A DNA stretch of 64,000 nt from JAKPBU01 sp964425695 (GTDB taxonomy: Bacteria > Pseudomonadota > Gammaproteobacteria > Xanthomonadales > Xanthomonadaceae), in NCBI GenBank assembly GCA_964425695.1, contig CAYRNF010000004.1, positions 1 to 64,000 on the forward strand. Direction: 5' to 3'. The position numbers and the translations under genes are program-made. The notes below the pieces were generated by a model. It was not told where the DNA came from. It made no database searches and worked only from the letters and a program-made list of their open reading frames with translations. Shown one piece after another: positions 1 through 6,786 of this stretch; position 1 is the stretch's first letter, and every line of letters starts with the position of its first letter.

Positions 1-877
1 TCGCGAACTGCCCGGGCACGTTGGCGCACAGGCGCAGCGCGCCGAGCAGGTCCATGGCGTGGTGGAAATCGCCGCTGGCCAGCGGATCGCCGGACAGCAC
101 CGCCCAGCCCACGCGCCAGCCGCAGGCGCGGTGCACCTTGGACAGGCCGCCGAAGCTCAGGCACGGGTGGTCGCCGGCCAGCGGCGCCAGCGGCTGGAAC
201 GCCTCGCCTTCGTACAGGATCCCGTCGTAAATCTCGTCGCTCATCAGCAGCAGCCCGTGCTTCTGGGCGATGGCGACGATCCGCTCCAGCAGCGCGCGCG
301 GGTAGTTGGCGCCGGTGGGGTTGTTGGGGTTGATCAGCACGATCGCGCGGGTGCGCGGGGACACCAGGTGCTCGATCTGATCCGGATCCGGCAGGAAGCC
401 GATGCCGTCGTCGGAATGTTCGGGCGCGCAGCGGTAGTACACCGGGCGCCCGTCGTTGAGGATCGTGGCGGCGCTCCACAGCGGGTAGTCGGGCGAAGGC
501 AGCAGCACCTCGTCGCCGGGGTTGAGCAGCGCGCGCAGCGAGATGTCGATCAGCTCGCTCACGCCGTTGCCCACGAACACGCGCTCGGGCGAGGCGTTGG
601 GCGTGCCGCGCGCGCGATGGAACGCGGCGATGGCCTCGCGCGCCTCCGGCAGGCCCTGCTGGTGGGTGTACGGGTCGGTCGCGTGGATGTGGTCGGCGAT
701 GGCGCGCTGCAGGTGCTCCGGCGCGCGGAAGCCGAACGCGCCCGGGTTGCCGATGTTGAGCTTCACCAGCTGGCGGCCCTGCGCCTCCAGCTCCCGGGCG
801 CGCCGGGCCAGCTCTCCGCGGATCTCGTAGCGGACCTCGGACAGGCGGGCGCGGGTCTTGAGGCTGGGCGGGGCCAT
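1..877 (-). CDS. alaA: AlaA-type PLP-dependent aminotransferase (partial, 3' end off window)
   Basis: Fold-type I aminotransferase, most like glutamate-pyruvate transaminase AlaA, which makes alanine from pyruvate and glutamate in the cytoplasm. Reading the minus strand from the ATG at 877-875 gives about 292 residues of an expected 400 or so; the C-terminus lies outside the window. Visible family features: the N-terminal 'YEIRG' and 'KLNIGNPGAFGF' segments typical of AlaA, the 'NPNNPTGA' motif, 'SDEIYDGI', and 'SFGGLSKVHRACGWRVGW' with the PLP-binding lysine near residue 247. It is divergent from the esterase gene starting at 1018, with about 140 bp between them. The family is clear; assignment to AlaA rather than another aspartate aminotransferase-like branch is an inference from these N-terminal motifs. 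Confidence 0.85.
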   Translation of the reverse strand, partial: MAPPSLKTRARLSEVRYEIRGELARRARELEAQGRQLVKLNIGNPGAFGFRAPEHLQRAIADHIHATDPYTHQQGLPEAREAIAAFHRARGTPNASPERVFVGNGVSELIDISLRALLNPGDEVLLPSPDYPLWSAATILNDGRPVYYRCAPEHSDDGIGFLPDPDQIEHLVSPRTRAIVLINPNNPTGANYPRALLERIVAIAQKHGLLLMSDEIYDGILYEGEAFQPLAPLAGDHPCLSFGGLSKVHRACGWRVGWAVLSGDPLASGDFHHAMDLLGALRLCANVPGQFA

Positions 878-1017
878 CGGGCGTATCGGTCGGGAAAACG
901 GTGCGCCAGCCTAGCGGAAACTCCCGCGCCGTTCAGCGCGCGGGCCGCGGTGTCGCGTCCGCGCCACGGCCTGCGGGTTTGGTTACCTTGTGCCGCCCTG
1001 CCCGGATCGCGCACCCC

Positions 1018-1707
1018 ATGACCGCATCGAACGCCGCCCTGCTGGACGCCCTCGAACACGCCACCGGCCCCGACCCGGCCTGGGCCGTGCTGTGGCTGCA
1101 CGGCCTGGGCGCGGACGGCAACGACTTCGTGCCGATCGTGCCGGAACTGCTGCGCCCGGACTGGCCGGCGCTGCGGTTCGTGTTCCCGCACGCCCCGGTG
1201 CGCCCGGTCACGATCAACGGCGGCATGCCGATGCGGGCCTGGTACGACATCCGCGACATGGACCTTTCGAACCGGGCGGATGCCGAAGGCGTGGAGCAGT
1301 CGGTGGCCCAGGTCGAGGCGCTGATCGCGCGCGAGGCCGGGCGCGGCATCCCGGCGTCGCGGGTGCTGCTGGCCGGGTTCTCGCAGGGCGGGGCGATCAC
1401 CCTGGCCGCGGGCGTGCGCAGGCGCGAACCGCTGGCGGGGCTCATCGCGCTGTCCACCTACCTGCCGCTGGGCCAGGCGACCGTGCAGGCGATGGACCCG
1501 GCCGCGCGCGCGCAGCCGGTGTTCATGGCCCACGGCATGCACGACCCGGTGGTGCCGTACACCGGCGGCAAGCGCAGCCGCGATGCGCTGCGCGACGCCG
1601 GCTTCGACGTGGCATGGAACGCCTACCCCATGGCCCACCAGGTCTGCGCGGAGGAAATCGCCGCGCTGTCGTCTTGGATGGGGCGCCGGTTCCAGGCCGC
1701 GACCTGA
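1018..1707 (+). CDS. Carboxylesterase / acyl-protein thioesterase-like alpha/beta hydrolase
   Basis: 229-residue cytoplasmic serine hydrolase of the phospholipase/carboxylesterase family (YpfH/Est-like), expected to cleave short-chain esters or thioesters. The catalytic triad is readable: Ser122 in GFSQGG, Asp176 in HGMHDPVVP and His207 in PMAHQV. The oxyanion-side motif WLHGLGADGNDF is near residue 30. There is no signal peptide. The ATG at 1018 was chosen because homologues begin close to this point; the frame is open further upstream to 901 but that segment looks non-coding. It lies directly upstream of the response regulator gene, separated by 140 bp. Substrate unknown. Confidence 0.88.
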   Translation: MTASNAALLDALEHATGPDPAWAVLWLHGLGADGNDFVPIVPELLRPDWPALRFVFPHAPVRPVTINGGMPMRAWYDIRDMDLSNRADAEGVEQSVAQVEALIAREAGRGIPASRVLLAGFSQGGAITLAAGVRRREPLAGLIALSTYLPLGQATVQAMDPAARAQPVFMAHGMHDPVVPYTGGKRSRDALRDAGFDVAWNAYPMAHQVCAEEIAALSSWMGRRFQAAT

Positions 1708-1847
1708 GCGCACGCGCGTGGCGGGCGGCTGCGCGGGTGGCTACGATCAGCCTGTAGTATCGGCCTGAACGGGGGACCGGATGCGTTGCAGGCCGGACCT
1801 GGGCAACGGGGGCTGCGACGGGGCGCGGCAGCGAAGGAGGTGGCGCC

Positions 1848-2576
1848 GTGAAAGTGGTGATCGCCGATGACGAGCCGCTGGCGCGCGAACGCCTGCGCAC
1901 GCTGCTGGCCGAAGAGCGCGACGTGGAAGTGGTGGCCGAGGCGGTGGACGGCGAAAGCGCGCTGCATGCCTGCGCCGACCACGCGCCGGACCTGGTGCTG
2001 CTGGACATCGCCATGCCGGGCATCGACGGGCTGGAGGCCGCACGCCACCTGGCCGCCTTCGAGCCGCGTCCGGCGGTGGTGTTCTGCACCGCCTACGACG
2101 CCCATGCGCTATCGGCGTTCGAAGCCGACGCGGTGGACTACCTGGTCAAGCCGGTGCGGGCCGAGCGCCTGGCCGGCGCGCTGGAACGCGCGCGCCGCTT
2201 CGTGGCCGGTCGCCGCAGCACGGAGGAAGCCGGCAACGGCAAGCGCCGCACCCACCTGTGCGCGCGCATGCGCGGCTCGCTGCGGCTGATCCCGATCGAC
2301 GACGTGCACTACCTGCAGGCTGAGGAAAAGTACGTGGTGGTCCACCACGCGCGCGGCGAGGACCTGATCGAGGAATCGCTGAAGTCGCTGGAGGAGGAAT
2401 TCGGTGAGCGCTTCGTGCGCATCCACCGCAACTGCCTGGTGGCGCGGCACGAGCTGGTGGAGCTGCGCCGCAGCGTGGACGGGCACGTGCACGCGATCCT
2501 GCGCCACGGCCGCCAGCCGCTGGAAGTCAGCCGCCGCTGCGTGGCCCAGGTGCGCGAGACGGTGAAGCACCTGTAG
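1848..2576 (+). CDS. algR: AlgR-type LytTR response regulator
   Basis: 242-residue two-component response regulator. An N-terminal receiver domain (residues 1-120) has the acidic pocket DDE at 7-9, phospho-acceptor Asp53 in LLDIAMPG, Thr81 and Lys101 in DYLVKPV. A C-terminal LytTR DNA-binding domain (about 137-240) includes 'FVRIHRNCLVARHEL'. It starts with GTG at 1848, preceded at 7 nt by the strong Shine-Dalgarno AAGGAGG (1834-1840), the best ribosome site in this part of the window. In Pseudomonas algR sits between the sensor gene algZ and hemC; here hemC follows, but the gene upstream is an esterase and no sensor kinase is present, so the partner must be encoded elsewhere or be absent. 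Confidence 0.92.
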   Translation: MKVVIADDEPLARERLRTLLAEERDVEVVAEAVDGESALHACADHAPDLVLLDIAMPGIDGLEAARHLAAFEPRPAVVFCTAYDAHALSAFEADAVDYLVKPVRAERLAGALERARRFVAGRRSTEEAGNGKRRTHLCARMRGSLRLIPIDDVHYLQAEEKYVVVHHARGEDLIEESLKSLEEEFGERFVRIHRNCLVARHELVELRRSVDGHVHAILRHGRQPLEVSRRCVAQVRETVKHL

Positions 2577-2672
2577 CGGCGGCTTGTGCCGCGGCCGTGG
2601 CGGCCTTGGCCCCGGCGGCGGCATCGATGTCCCGACATGCGCGGTCCGGGTCGCGGCTCAAGCCGCTTCTAC
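2574..2672. repeat. Inverted pair of short palindromic repeats between algR and hemC
   Basis: The sequence TGTAGCGGCGGCTTGTGCCGC beginning at the algR stop codon is answered at 2651-2672 by the inverse copy GCGGCTCAAGCCGCTTCTAC. Both belong to the 'aggagcggctt.agccgcg' family seen at several other intergenic sites in this window. The right end of the second copy runs straight into the TACAAT box upstream of hemC. Confidence 0.7.
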
Positions 2673-2675
2673 AAT
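2670..2675 (+). promoter_or_regulatory. Candidate -10 box (TACAAT) for hemC
   Basis: TACAAT ends exactly 7 nt before the hemC ATG at 2682, so a transcript from it would begin at or next to the start codon. No convincing -35 hexamer is seen. The first four bases are the end of the upstream palindromic repeat. Confidence 0.5.
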
Positions 2676-2681
2676 AGGGCG

Positions 2682-3593
2682 ATGAAGACGCTGCGCATCG
2701 CCACCCGCAAGAGTCCGCTGGCCCTGTGGCAGACCGAGCACGTCGCCGCGCGGCTGCGCGCGGCGCATCCCGGCCTGGACGTGGCGCTGGTGCCGCTGTC
2801 CACGCGCGGCGACGAGGTGTTGGACCGTTCGCTGTCGGCGATCGGCGGCAAGGGCCTGTTCCTGAAGGAGCTGGAGGAAGCGATGCAGCGCGGCGAAGCC
2901 GACTGCGCCGTGCATTCGCTCAAGGACGTGCCGATGCAGCTGGAACCGGGCTTCGCGATGCCCGCGATCCTGGAGCGCGCGGACCATGCCGATGCGTTCG
3001 TGAGCAACCGTTTCGACGGCATCGACGACCTGCCGCCCGGCGCACGCGTCGGCACGTCGTCGCTGCGCCGCCAGGCCCAGCTGCGCGCGCGCCGGCCGGA
3101 CCTGGCGCTGCGCGACCTGCGCGGCAACGTCAACACGCGGCTGGCCAAGCTGGATGCCGGCGACTACGACGCCATCGTGCTGGCCTGCGCGGGCCTGCAA
3201 CGGCTCGGATTCGACGCGCGCATCCGCACCCGGCTCGACGCGCCGGACTGGCTGCCGGCACCGGCGCAGGGCGCGATCGCGGTGGAATGCCTGCAGCACG
3301 ACAGCGCCATGCACGCGCTGGTCGCGGTGCTGGACCATGCGCCGACGCGCCTGTGCGTGGAGGCCGAACGTGCGCTCAACCGCGCGCTGGAAGGCAGCTG
3401 CCAGGTGCCGGTGGCGGCATTCGCGCGGCGCGTGGGCGATGCGCTGCACCTGCAGGGCCTGGTCGGCGACGCCGGCGCCGGCCACCTGGTGCAGGCGGCC
3501 GCCAGCGGCGCACTGGACGCGGGCGAGGCGCTCGGGCAGCGCGTGGCGCAGGCGCTGCTGGCGCAGGGCGCGGCCGCCATGCTGGTCCGCTGA
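2682..3593 (+). CDS. hemC: Porphobilinogen deaminase (hydroxymethylbilane synthase)
   Basis: 303-residue cytoplasmic enzyme that condenses four porphobilinogens to hydroxymethylbilane in tetrapyrrole and heme synthesis. The length is normal for the family. Hallmarks include 'RKSPLALWQTEHV' at the N-terminus, catalytic Asp82 in HSLKDVP, 'GTSSLRRQAQL' near 124-134, 'PAPAQGAIAVEC' near 193, and the dipyrromethane-cofactor cysteine Cys240 in EGSCQVPV. It sits 105 bp after the AlgR-type regulator, the order known in Pseudomonas and xanthomonads. The ATG at 2682 is preceded by a TACAAT box and has no clear Shine-Dalgarno, suggesting a leaderless message. Confidence 0.97.
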   Translation: MKTLRIATRKSPLALWQTEHVAARLRAAHPGLDVALVPLSTRGDEVLDRSLSAIGGKGLFLKELEEAMQRGEADCAVHSLKDVPMQLEPGFAMPAILERADHADAFVSNRFDGIDDLPPGARVGTSSLRRQAQLRARRPDLALRDLRGNVNTRLAKLDAGDYDAIVLACAGLQRLGFDARIRTRLDAPDWLPAPAQGAIAVECLQHDSAMHALVAVLDHAPTRLCVEAERALNRALEGSCQVPVAAFARRVGDALHLQGLVGDAGAGHLVQAAASGALDAGEALGQRVAQALLAQGAAAMLVR

Positions 3594-3615
3594 TCGGGCG
3601 CGCGCGCGGCGCGGC

Positions 3616-4290
3616 TCAGAACGCGTACTGCACCCGCACGCTGCCTTCGGCATCGGTGCGGCCGTTGCCGCCGTCGGCGGCGGTGTCGTGGCGGACCTCC
3701 ACGTCCGAGCGCAGGCTCCAGTGCGGCCGCAGTTCCACCTCCACCCCCACCGAGTTGCGGACGAAGGTGTTGTCGCGGCCGGATTCCACCCGCGTGTGCT
3801 GCTGCAGGCGGGCGTGTTCGCCCAGCTTCTGCCGCAGCCGCACCTGGCCGCGCGCCACCGGGCCGGTGTCGGCGCCGCCGTGGTCCACGTACGGCTGCCA
3901 GCGATAGCCGGTGCCGATCTCGATCTCCACGTCCGTGGCCGGGGTATCCACCACGCGGCGGCCGTAGCGCCCACCTACCCGGTCCAGTCCCGCGTACGGC
4001 GCGACCCAGTCGGCGCGGCCTGGCGCCGGCAGGGCGCGTCGGCCGGGCCGGGGCGCCCCCGGCAGCACCGCGCGGCGCACCGGCTGCGCGTCGGCGTCGC
4101 GGTAGGCGTAGGTCCGTGCCGGGCTGGGCGGCTGCCACTCCGGCGCCGGGCAGTTCAGCCGCAGACAGGGCCGGCGCAGCGACGCCTCGCCTGTCGCCAC
4201 GGCGATGGCGGCAGGGCGATGCGGGGCCTCGGGCAGCGGCTGCTGGAAGACGGGAAGCCCCGCCAAGGCCAGCCAGAAGGGAGTGAGCAT
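3616..4290 (-). CDS. DUF481-type outer-membrane barrel protein (putative)
   Basis: 224-residue protein of unknown function. The C-terminal half (about residues 95-224) has alternating hydrophobic/polar strands, for example 'VEIEIGTGYRWQPYV' and 'VGVEVELRPHWSLRSDVEV', and the chain ends in aromatic phenylalanine ('VRVQYAF'), the signature of an outer-membrane beta-barrel. This pattern resembles DUF481 (salt-induced outer membrane protein) family members. The N-terminus is weakly hydrophobic and could be a signal peptide, followed by a proline-rich segment containing two cysteines. It is convergent with hemC, with only 22 bp between the stop codons, and lies downstream of the molybdenum oxidoreductase operon. 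The family call is an inference from pattern alone. Confidence 0.6.
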   Translation of the reverse strand: MLTPFWLALAGLPVFQQPLPEAPHRPAAIAVATGEASLRRPCLRLNCPAPEWQPPSPARTYAYRDADAQPVRRAVLPGAPRPGRRALPAPGRADWVAPYAGLDRVGGRYGRRVVDTPATDVEIEIGTGYRWQPYVDHGGADTGPVARGQVRLRQKLGEHARLQQHTRVESGRDNTFVRNSVGVEVELRPHWSLRSDVEVRHDTAADGGNGRTDAEGSVRVQYAF

Positions 4291-4392
4291 GGCGTCTGGA
4301 ACCGATTACATCGCCATTCTGGCGGCCAACGCCGGCAATTTCCACTCCGATGGCCCGTAGCGGCGCCCTCCTGTCGCGACGGTCCTGCGGCC

Positions 4393-5340
4393 TTAGTAGT
4401 ACAGGGTGACGATGTGCCGGGCCTGGGCGAAGAACAGCCAGCGCTCGACGAAGGCGCCGGCGAGCATCAGCACCGCGGACACGCCCAGCGCCGCCGCCGC
4501 CGGCAGCAGGCCGGTCAGCGCCAGCAGCCAGCCCAGCAGCGGCCCGCCCACCAGCAGCACCGTCGCCAGAAGCCGCAGAGACTGCCCATGGCGCCGGGCC
4601 AGCGCGAACGCCATCTCGCGGGTGACGAAGTTGGCTTCGGTATGCGGCCGCTCGAACACGCTGGCGCTGCGGCCAGGCAGGCCGATGGCATCGCCGCGGG
4701 TCTGCGGCAGGCCCTGGCGGTCGATCTCGCGCCAGTACAGCCACTTGATCGCGGCCAGCAGCGCGCCCTGCGCCACCAGGCTCCAGGCCAGCGCGCCGGT
4801 GACCCCCAGCTCAAGCCGCACGGTCGCCAGCGCCAGCACCAGCGCCAGGCCGGTGCCCAGCGCGAACATCACGTAGATCACCGGCACGGCCTTCATGGAC
4901 CACGCGGGAATGGTGCGCAGCGAGGCGTAGATCATGCCGGTGGCCCACACCGTGGACAGCGCGCAGGCGGCCAGCAGCAGCCCCAGCACGGCCAGCGGCC
5001 AGCCGGCGCCGCGCCCCGACCACAGCAGCACCGCCAACAGCAGCGCTGGCACGTAGGTCACCATGGCCAGCACGCCCTCGCGCGACATCCACGAGCTGCG
5101 CCACTGCGACAGCGCGCGCCAGGTGCGCATCGGCTTGCCCAAGTGCGCCAGCGAACTGAGGAACCCGGCCGTCACCAGCGCCAGGCCGATGCCGGTACAC
5201 CACAGCAACAGGCCACGCAGCGACGCCGACGGCTCGCCCAGCCCCAGCAGCCCCAGCGGCACCAGCCCGGCCCAGGCCAGCAACCCGTACCCGGCGCCGG
5301 ACAGGGTGGTGAAGAAGATCACGGACAGGGCTGGATGCAT
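4393..5340 (-). CDS. DmsC/SoeC-type membrane anchor subunit of a molybdenum oxidoreductase
   Basis: 315-residue integral membrane protein with about eight hydrophobic segments, beginning 'MHPALSVIFFTTLSGAGYGLL' as in DmsC-family anchors. Such subunits hold the molybdopterin and iron-sulfur subunits at the inner membrane and exchange electrons with quinone. The segment 'FLSSLAHLGKPMRTWRA' near residue 60 contains the conserved His/Lys region of the family. It is the last gene of the operon, starting 4 bp after the iron-sulfur subunit stop codon. Together with that subunit and the large subunit it matches the SoeABC (cytoplasmic sulfite dehydrogenase) or DmsABC arrangement; the substrate itself cannot be proved from sequence. 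Confidence 0.85.
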   Translation of the reverse strand: MHPALSVIFFTTLSGAGYGLLAWAGLVPLGLLGLGEPSASLRGLLLWCTGIGLALVTAGFLSSLAHLGKPMRTWRALSQWRSSWMSREGVLAMVTYVPALLLAVLLWSGRGAGWPLAVLGLLLAACALSTVWATGMIYASLRTIPAWSMKAVPVIYVMFALGTGLALVLALATVRLELGVTGALAWSLVAQGALLAAIKWLYWREIDRQGLPQTRGDAIGLPGRSASVFERPHTEANFVTREMAFALARRHGQSLRLLATVLLVGGPLLGWLLALTGLLPAAAALGVSAVLMLAGAFVERWLFFAQARHIVTLYY

Positions 5341-5344
5341 GGGC

Positions 5345-6136
5345 TCAGCGTCGCAGGGCGCGGCCCAGCCAGCGCGACACGGCCGAAGCCGCGTCGGCAG
5401 GCGCGGCGTCGCGCGGTGGGGTGGGGTTGTCGGGCGTGCCGTCCTGACCGGCGCGGCGCGGCCGCGGCGGCAGGTAGCGGTTGACGGGCTGGTAGCCCAG
5501 TTCGGGCATCAGTGCCACGCCGCCGCGCTCGGCGACCAGCCTGGAAACGTCCGACTCCGGATCGCCCAAGTCGCCGAAGTGGCGCGCGCGGGTGGGGCAG
5601 GCCTGCACGCAGGCCGGCTGGCGGTCGGCTTCCTCAAGCTTGTCGTTGTAGATGCGGTCCACGCACAGCGTGCATTTCTTCATCACGCCTTCGACGGCGC
5701 TGTACTCGCGCGCCCCGTACGGGCAGGCCCAGCTGCACAGCTTGCAGCCGATGCACTTGTCCTCGTCCACCAGCACAATGCCGTCCTCGGCGCGCTTGTA
5801 GCTGGCGCCGGTGGGGCACACGGTCACGCAGGCGGGCGTGTCGCAGTGCAGGCAGCTGCGCGGGAAGTGCAGGGTCATCGCCGGCTGTGCGGCCGCGCCG
5901 TCGGCGCTGGGCGTCGCCGGACGTGCAGGTTCTTCTGCCAGTTCGTAGCTGTGCACCCGGTTGAACCACACGCCCTGCGGCGCCTTGCCGTAGGGCTGCT
6001 CGTCGGTGAGCGGCCCGGCGATGCCGCCGGCGTTCCACTCCTTGCAGCTGGTCGCGCACGCATGGCAGCCCACGCAGGTGTCCAGGTCGATTACCAGGCC
6101 CAGCTTCTTCTTCGACGGCGGCGGCAAGCCGGTCAT
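5345..6136 (-). CDS. 4Fe-4S electron-transfer subunit (DmsB/SoeB type)
   Basis: 263-residue cytoplasmic-facing electron-transfer subunit. It carries sixteen cysteines in four clusters: Cys21/24/27/31, Cys95/98/103/107, Cys128/131/134/138 and Cys155/158/176/180. This is the complete four-[4Fe-4S] set of DmsB/NrfC-type proteins. The C-terminal 60 residues are proline- and arginine-rich and look disordered. Its ATG (6136-6134) overlaps the stop codon of the upstream isomerase-like gene by 4 bp, so the two are likely translationally coupled. It would pass electrons between the large molybdopterin subunit and the membrane anchor. Confidence 0.92.
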   Translation of the reverse strand: MTGLPPPSKKKLGLVIDLDTCVGCHACATSCKEWNAGGIAGPLTDEQPYGKAPQGVWFNRVHSYELAEEPARPATPSADGAAAQPAMTLHFPRSCLHCDTPACVTVCPTGASYKRAEDGIVLVDEDKCIGCKLCSWACPYGAREYSAVEGVMKKCTLCVDRIYNDKLEEADRQPACVQACPTRARHFGDLGDPESDVSRLVAERGGVALMPELGYQPVNRYLPPRPRRAGQDGTPDNPTPPRDAAPADAASAVSRWLGRALRR

Positions 6137-6786
6137 TGCGCCGGGCGTCCCGCGGGAACGCGCTGCACCGCGGCGGGGATGTCGTCCACGCGGCGCATCT
6201 GCGCATCCAGCGTGGCTTCGTCTCGGGCGTAAGCCAGCGCAAGCGCGGTGGCATCGCAGCCCCAGAACAGCTCGCCGCGCACCTGCAGGGTGGGCACGCC
6301 GAACACGCCCAGCCGCAGCGCTTCCTCGCCGTTGGCCAGCAACTCGCGCTTGACGGCGTCGCGCGCGATCGCGGCGGCAGGATCCGTCACGCCCAGCGCC
6401 GCCGCCACGTCCGCCAGCGCCTCGATGCTGTCGCCCTGGCGGCCGTGCTCCCACAGGTGGGCGAAGATCGCATCGGTTGCGGCATGCCGGTCAGGCGCGG
6501 CCAGGCACAGCCGCAGCGCCGGCAGCGGCTTGAACGGATGCGCAGGCGGGAACACCAGCGGAATGCCCAGTTCGCGCGCCTGCCACAGCACCATGCGGTA
6601 GGTGTGGCGCCGCTTCTGCGGGATCTCCGCCGGACCCAGCTGGCCCACGTGATTCAGAACCGCGGCCAGCAGCAGCGGCTTCGGCTCGATCGCCACCTCC
6701 GGGTGATCGCGGCGCAGGCGCCGCCACTGCAGGTAGGCGAAGGGCGAGATGAAATCGAAATACCAGGGCAGTGCGCTTGCGCTCAT
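6133..6786 (-). CDS. 2-hydroxychromene-2-carboxylate isomerase-like (DsbA-fold) protein
   Basis: 217-residue thioredoxin-fold protein of the HCCA isomerase / kappa-class glutathione transferase family. The N-terminal motif 'WYFDFISPFAYLQW' has the active-site serine (Ser14) in place of the DsbA CXXC, and 'GVFGVPTLQV' near residue 180 is the cis-proline loop. Family members isomerise naphthalene catabolites using glutathione, but many have unknown roles. It is coupled by 4-bp stop/start overlaps to both neighbours: the molybdopterin subunit gene upstream (ATG inside its TGA region) and the iron-sulfur gene downstream. This embedding argues for a function in the oxidoreductase, for example assembly or redox handling of a thiol or sulfur substrate, rather than aromatic catabolism. 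That role is inferred. Confidence 0.85.
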   Translation of the reverse strand: MSASALPWYFDFISPFAYLQWRRLRRDHPEVAIEPKPLLLAAVLNHVGQLGPAEIPQKRRHTYRMVLWQARELGIPLVFPPAHPFKPLPALRLCLAAPDRHAATDAIFAHLWEHGRQGDSIEALADVAAALGVTDPAAAIARDAVKRELLANGEEALRLGVFGVPTLQVRGELFWGCDATALALAYARDEATLDAQMRRVDDIPAAVQRVPAGRPAQ

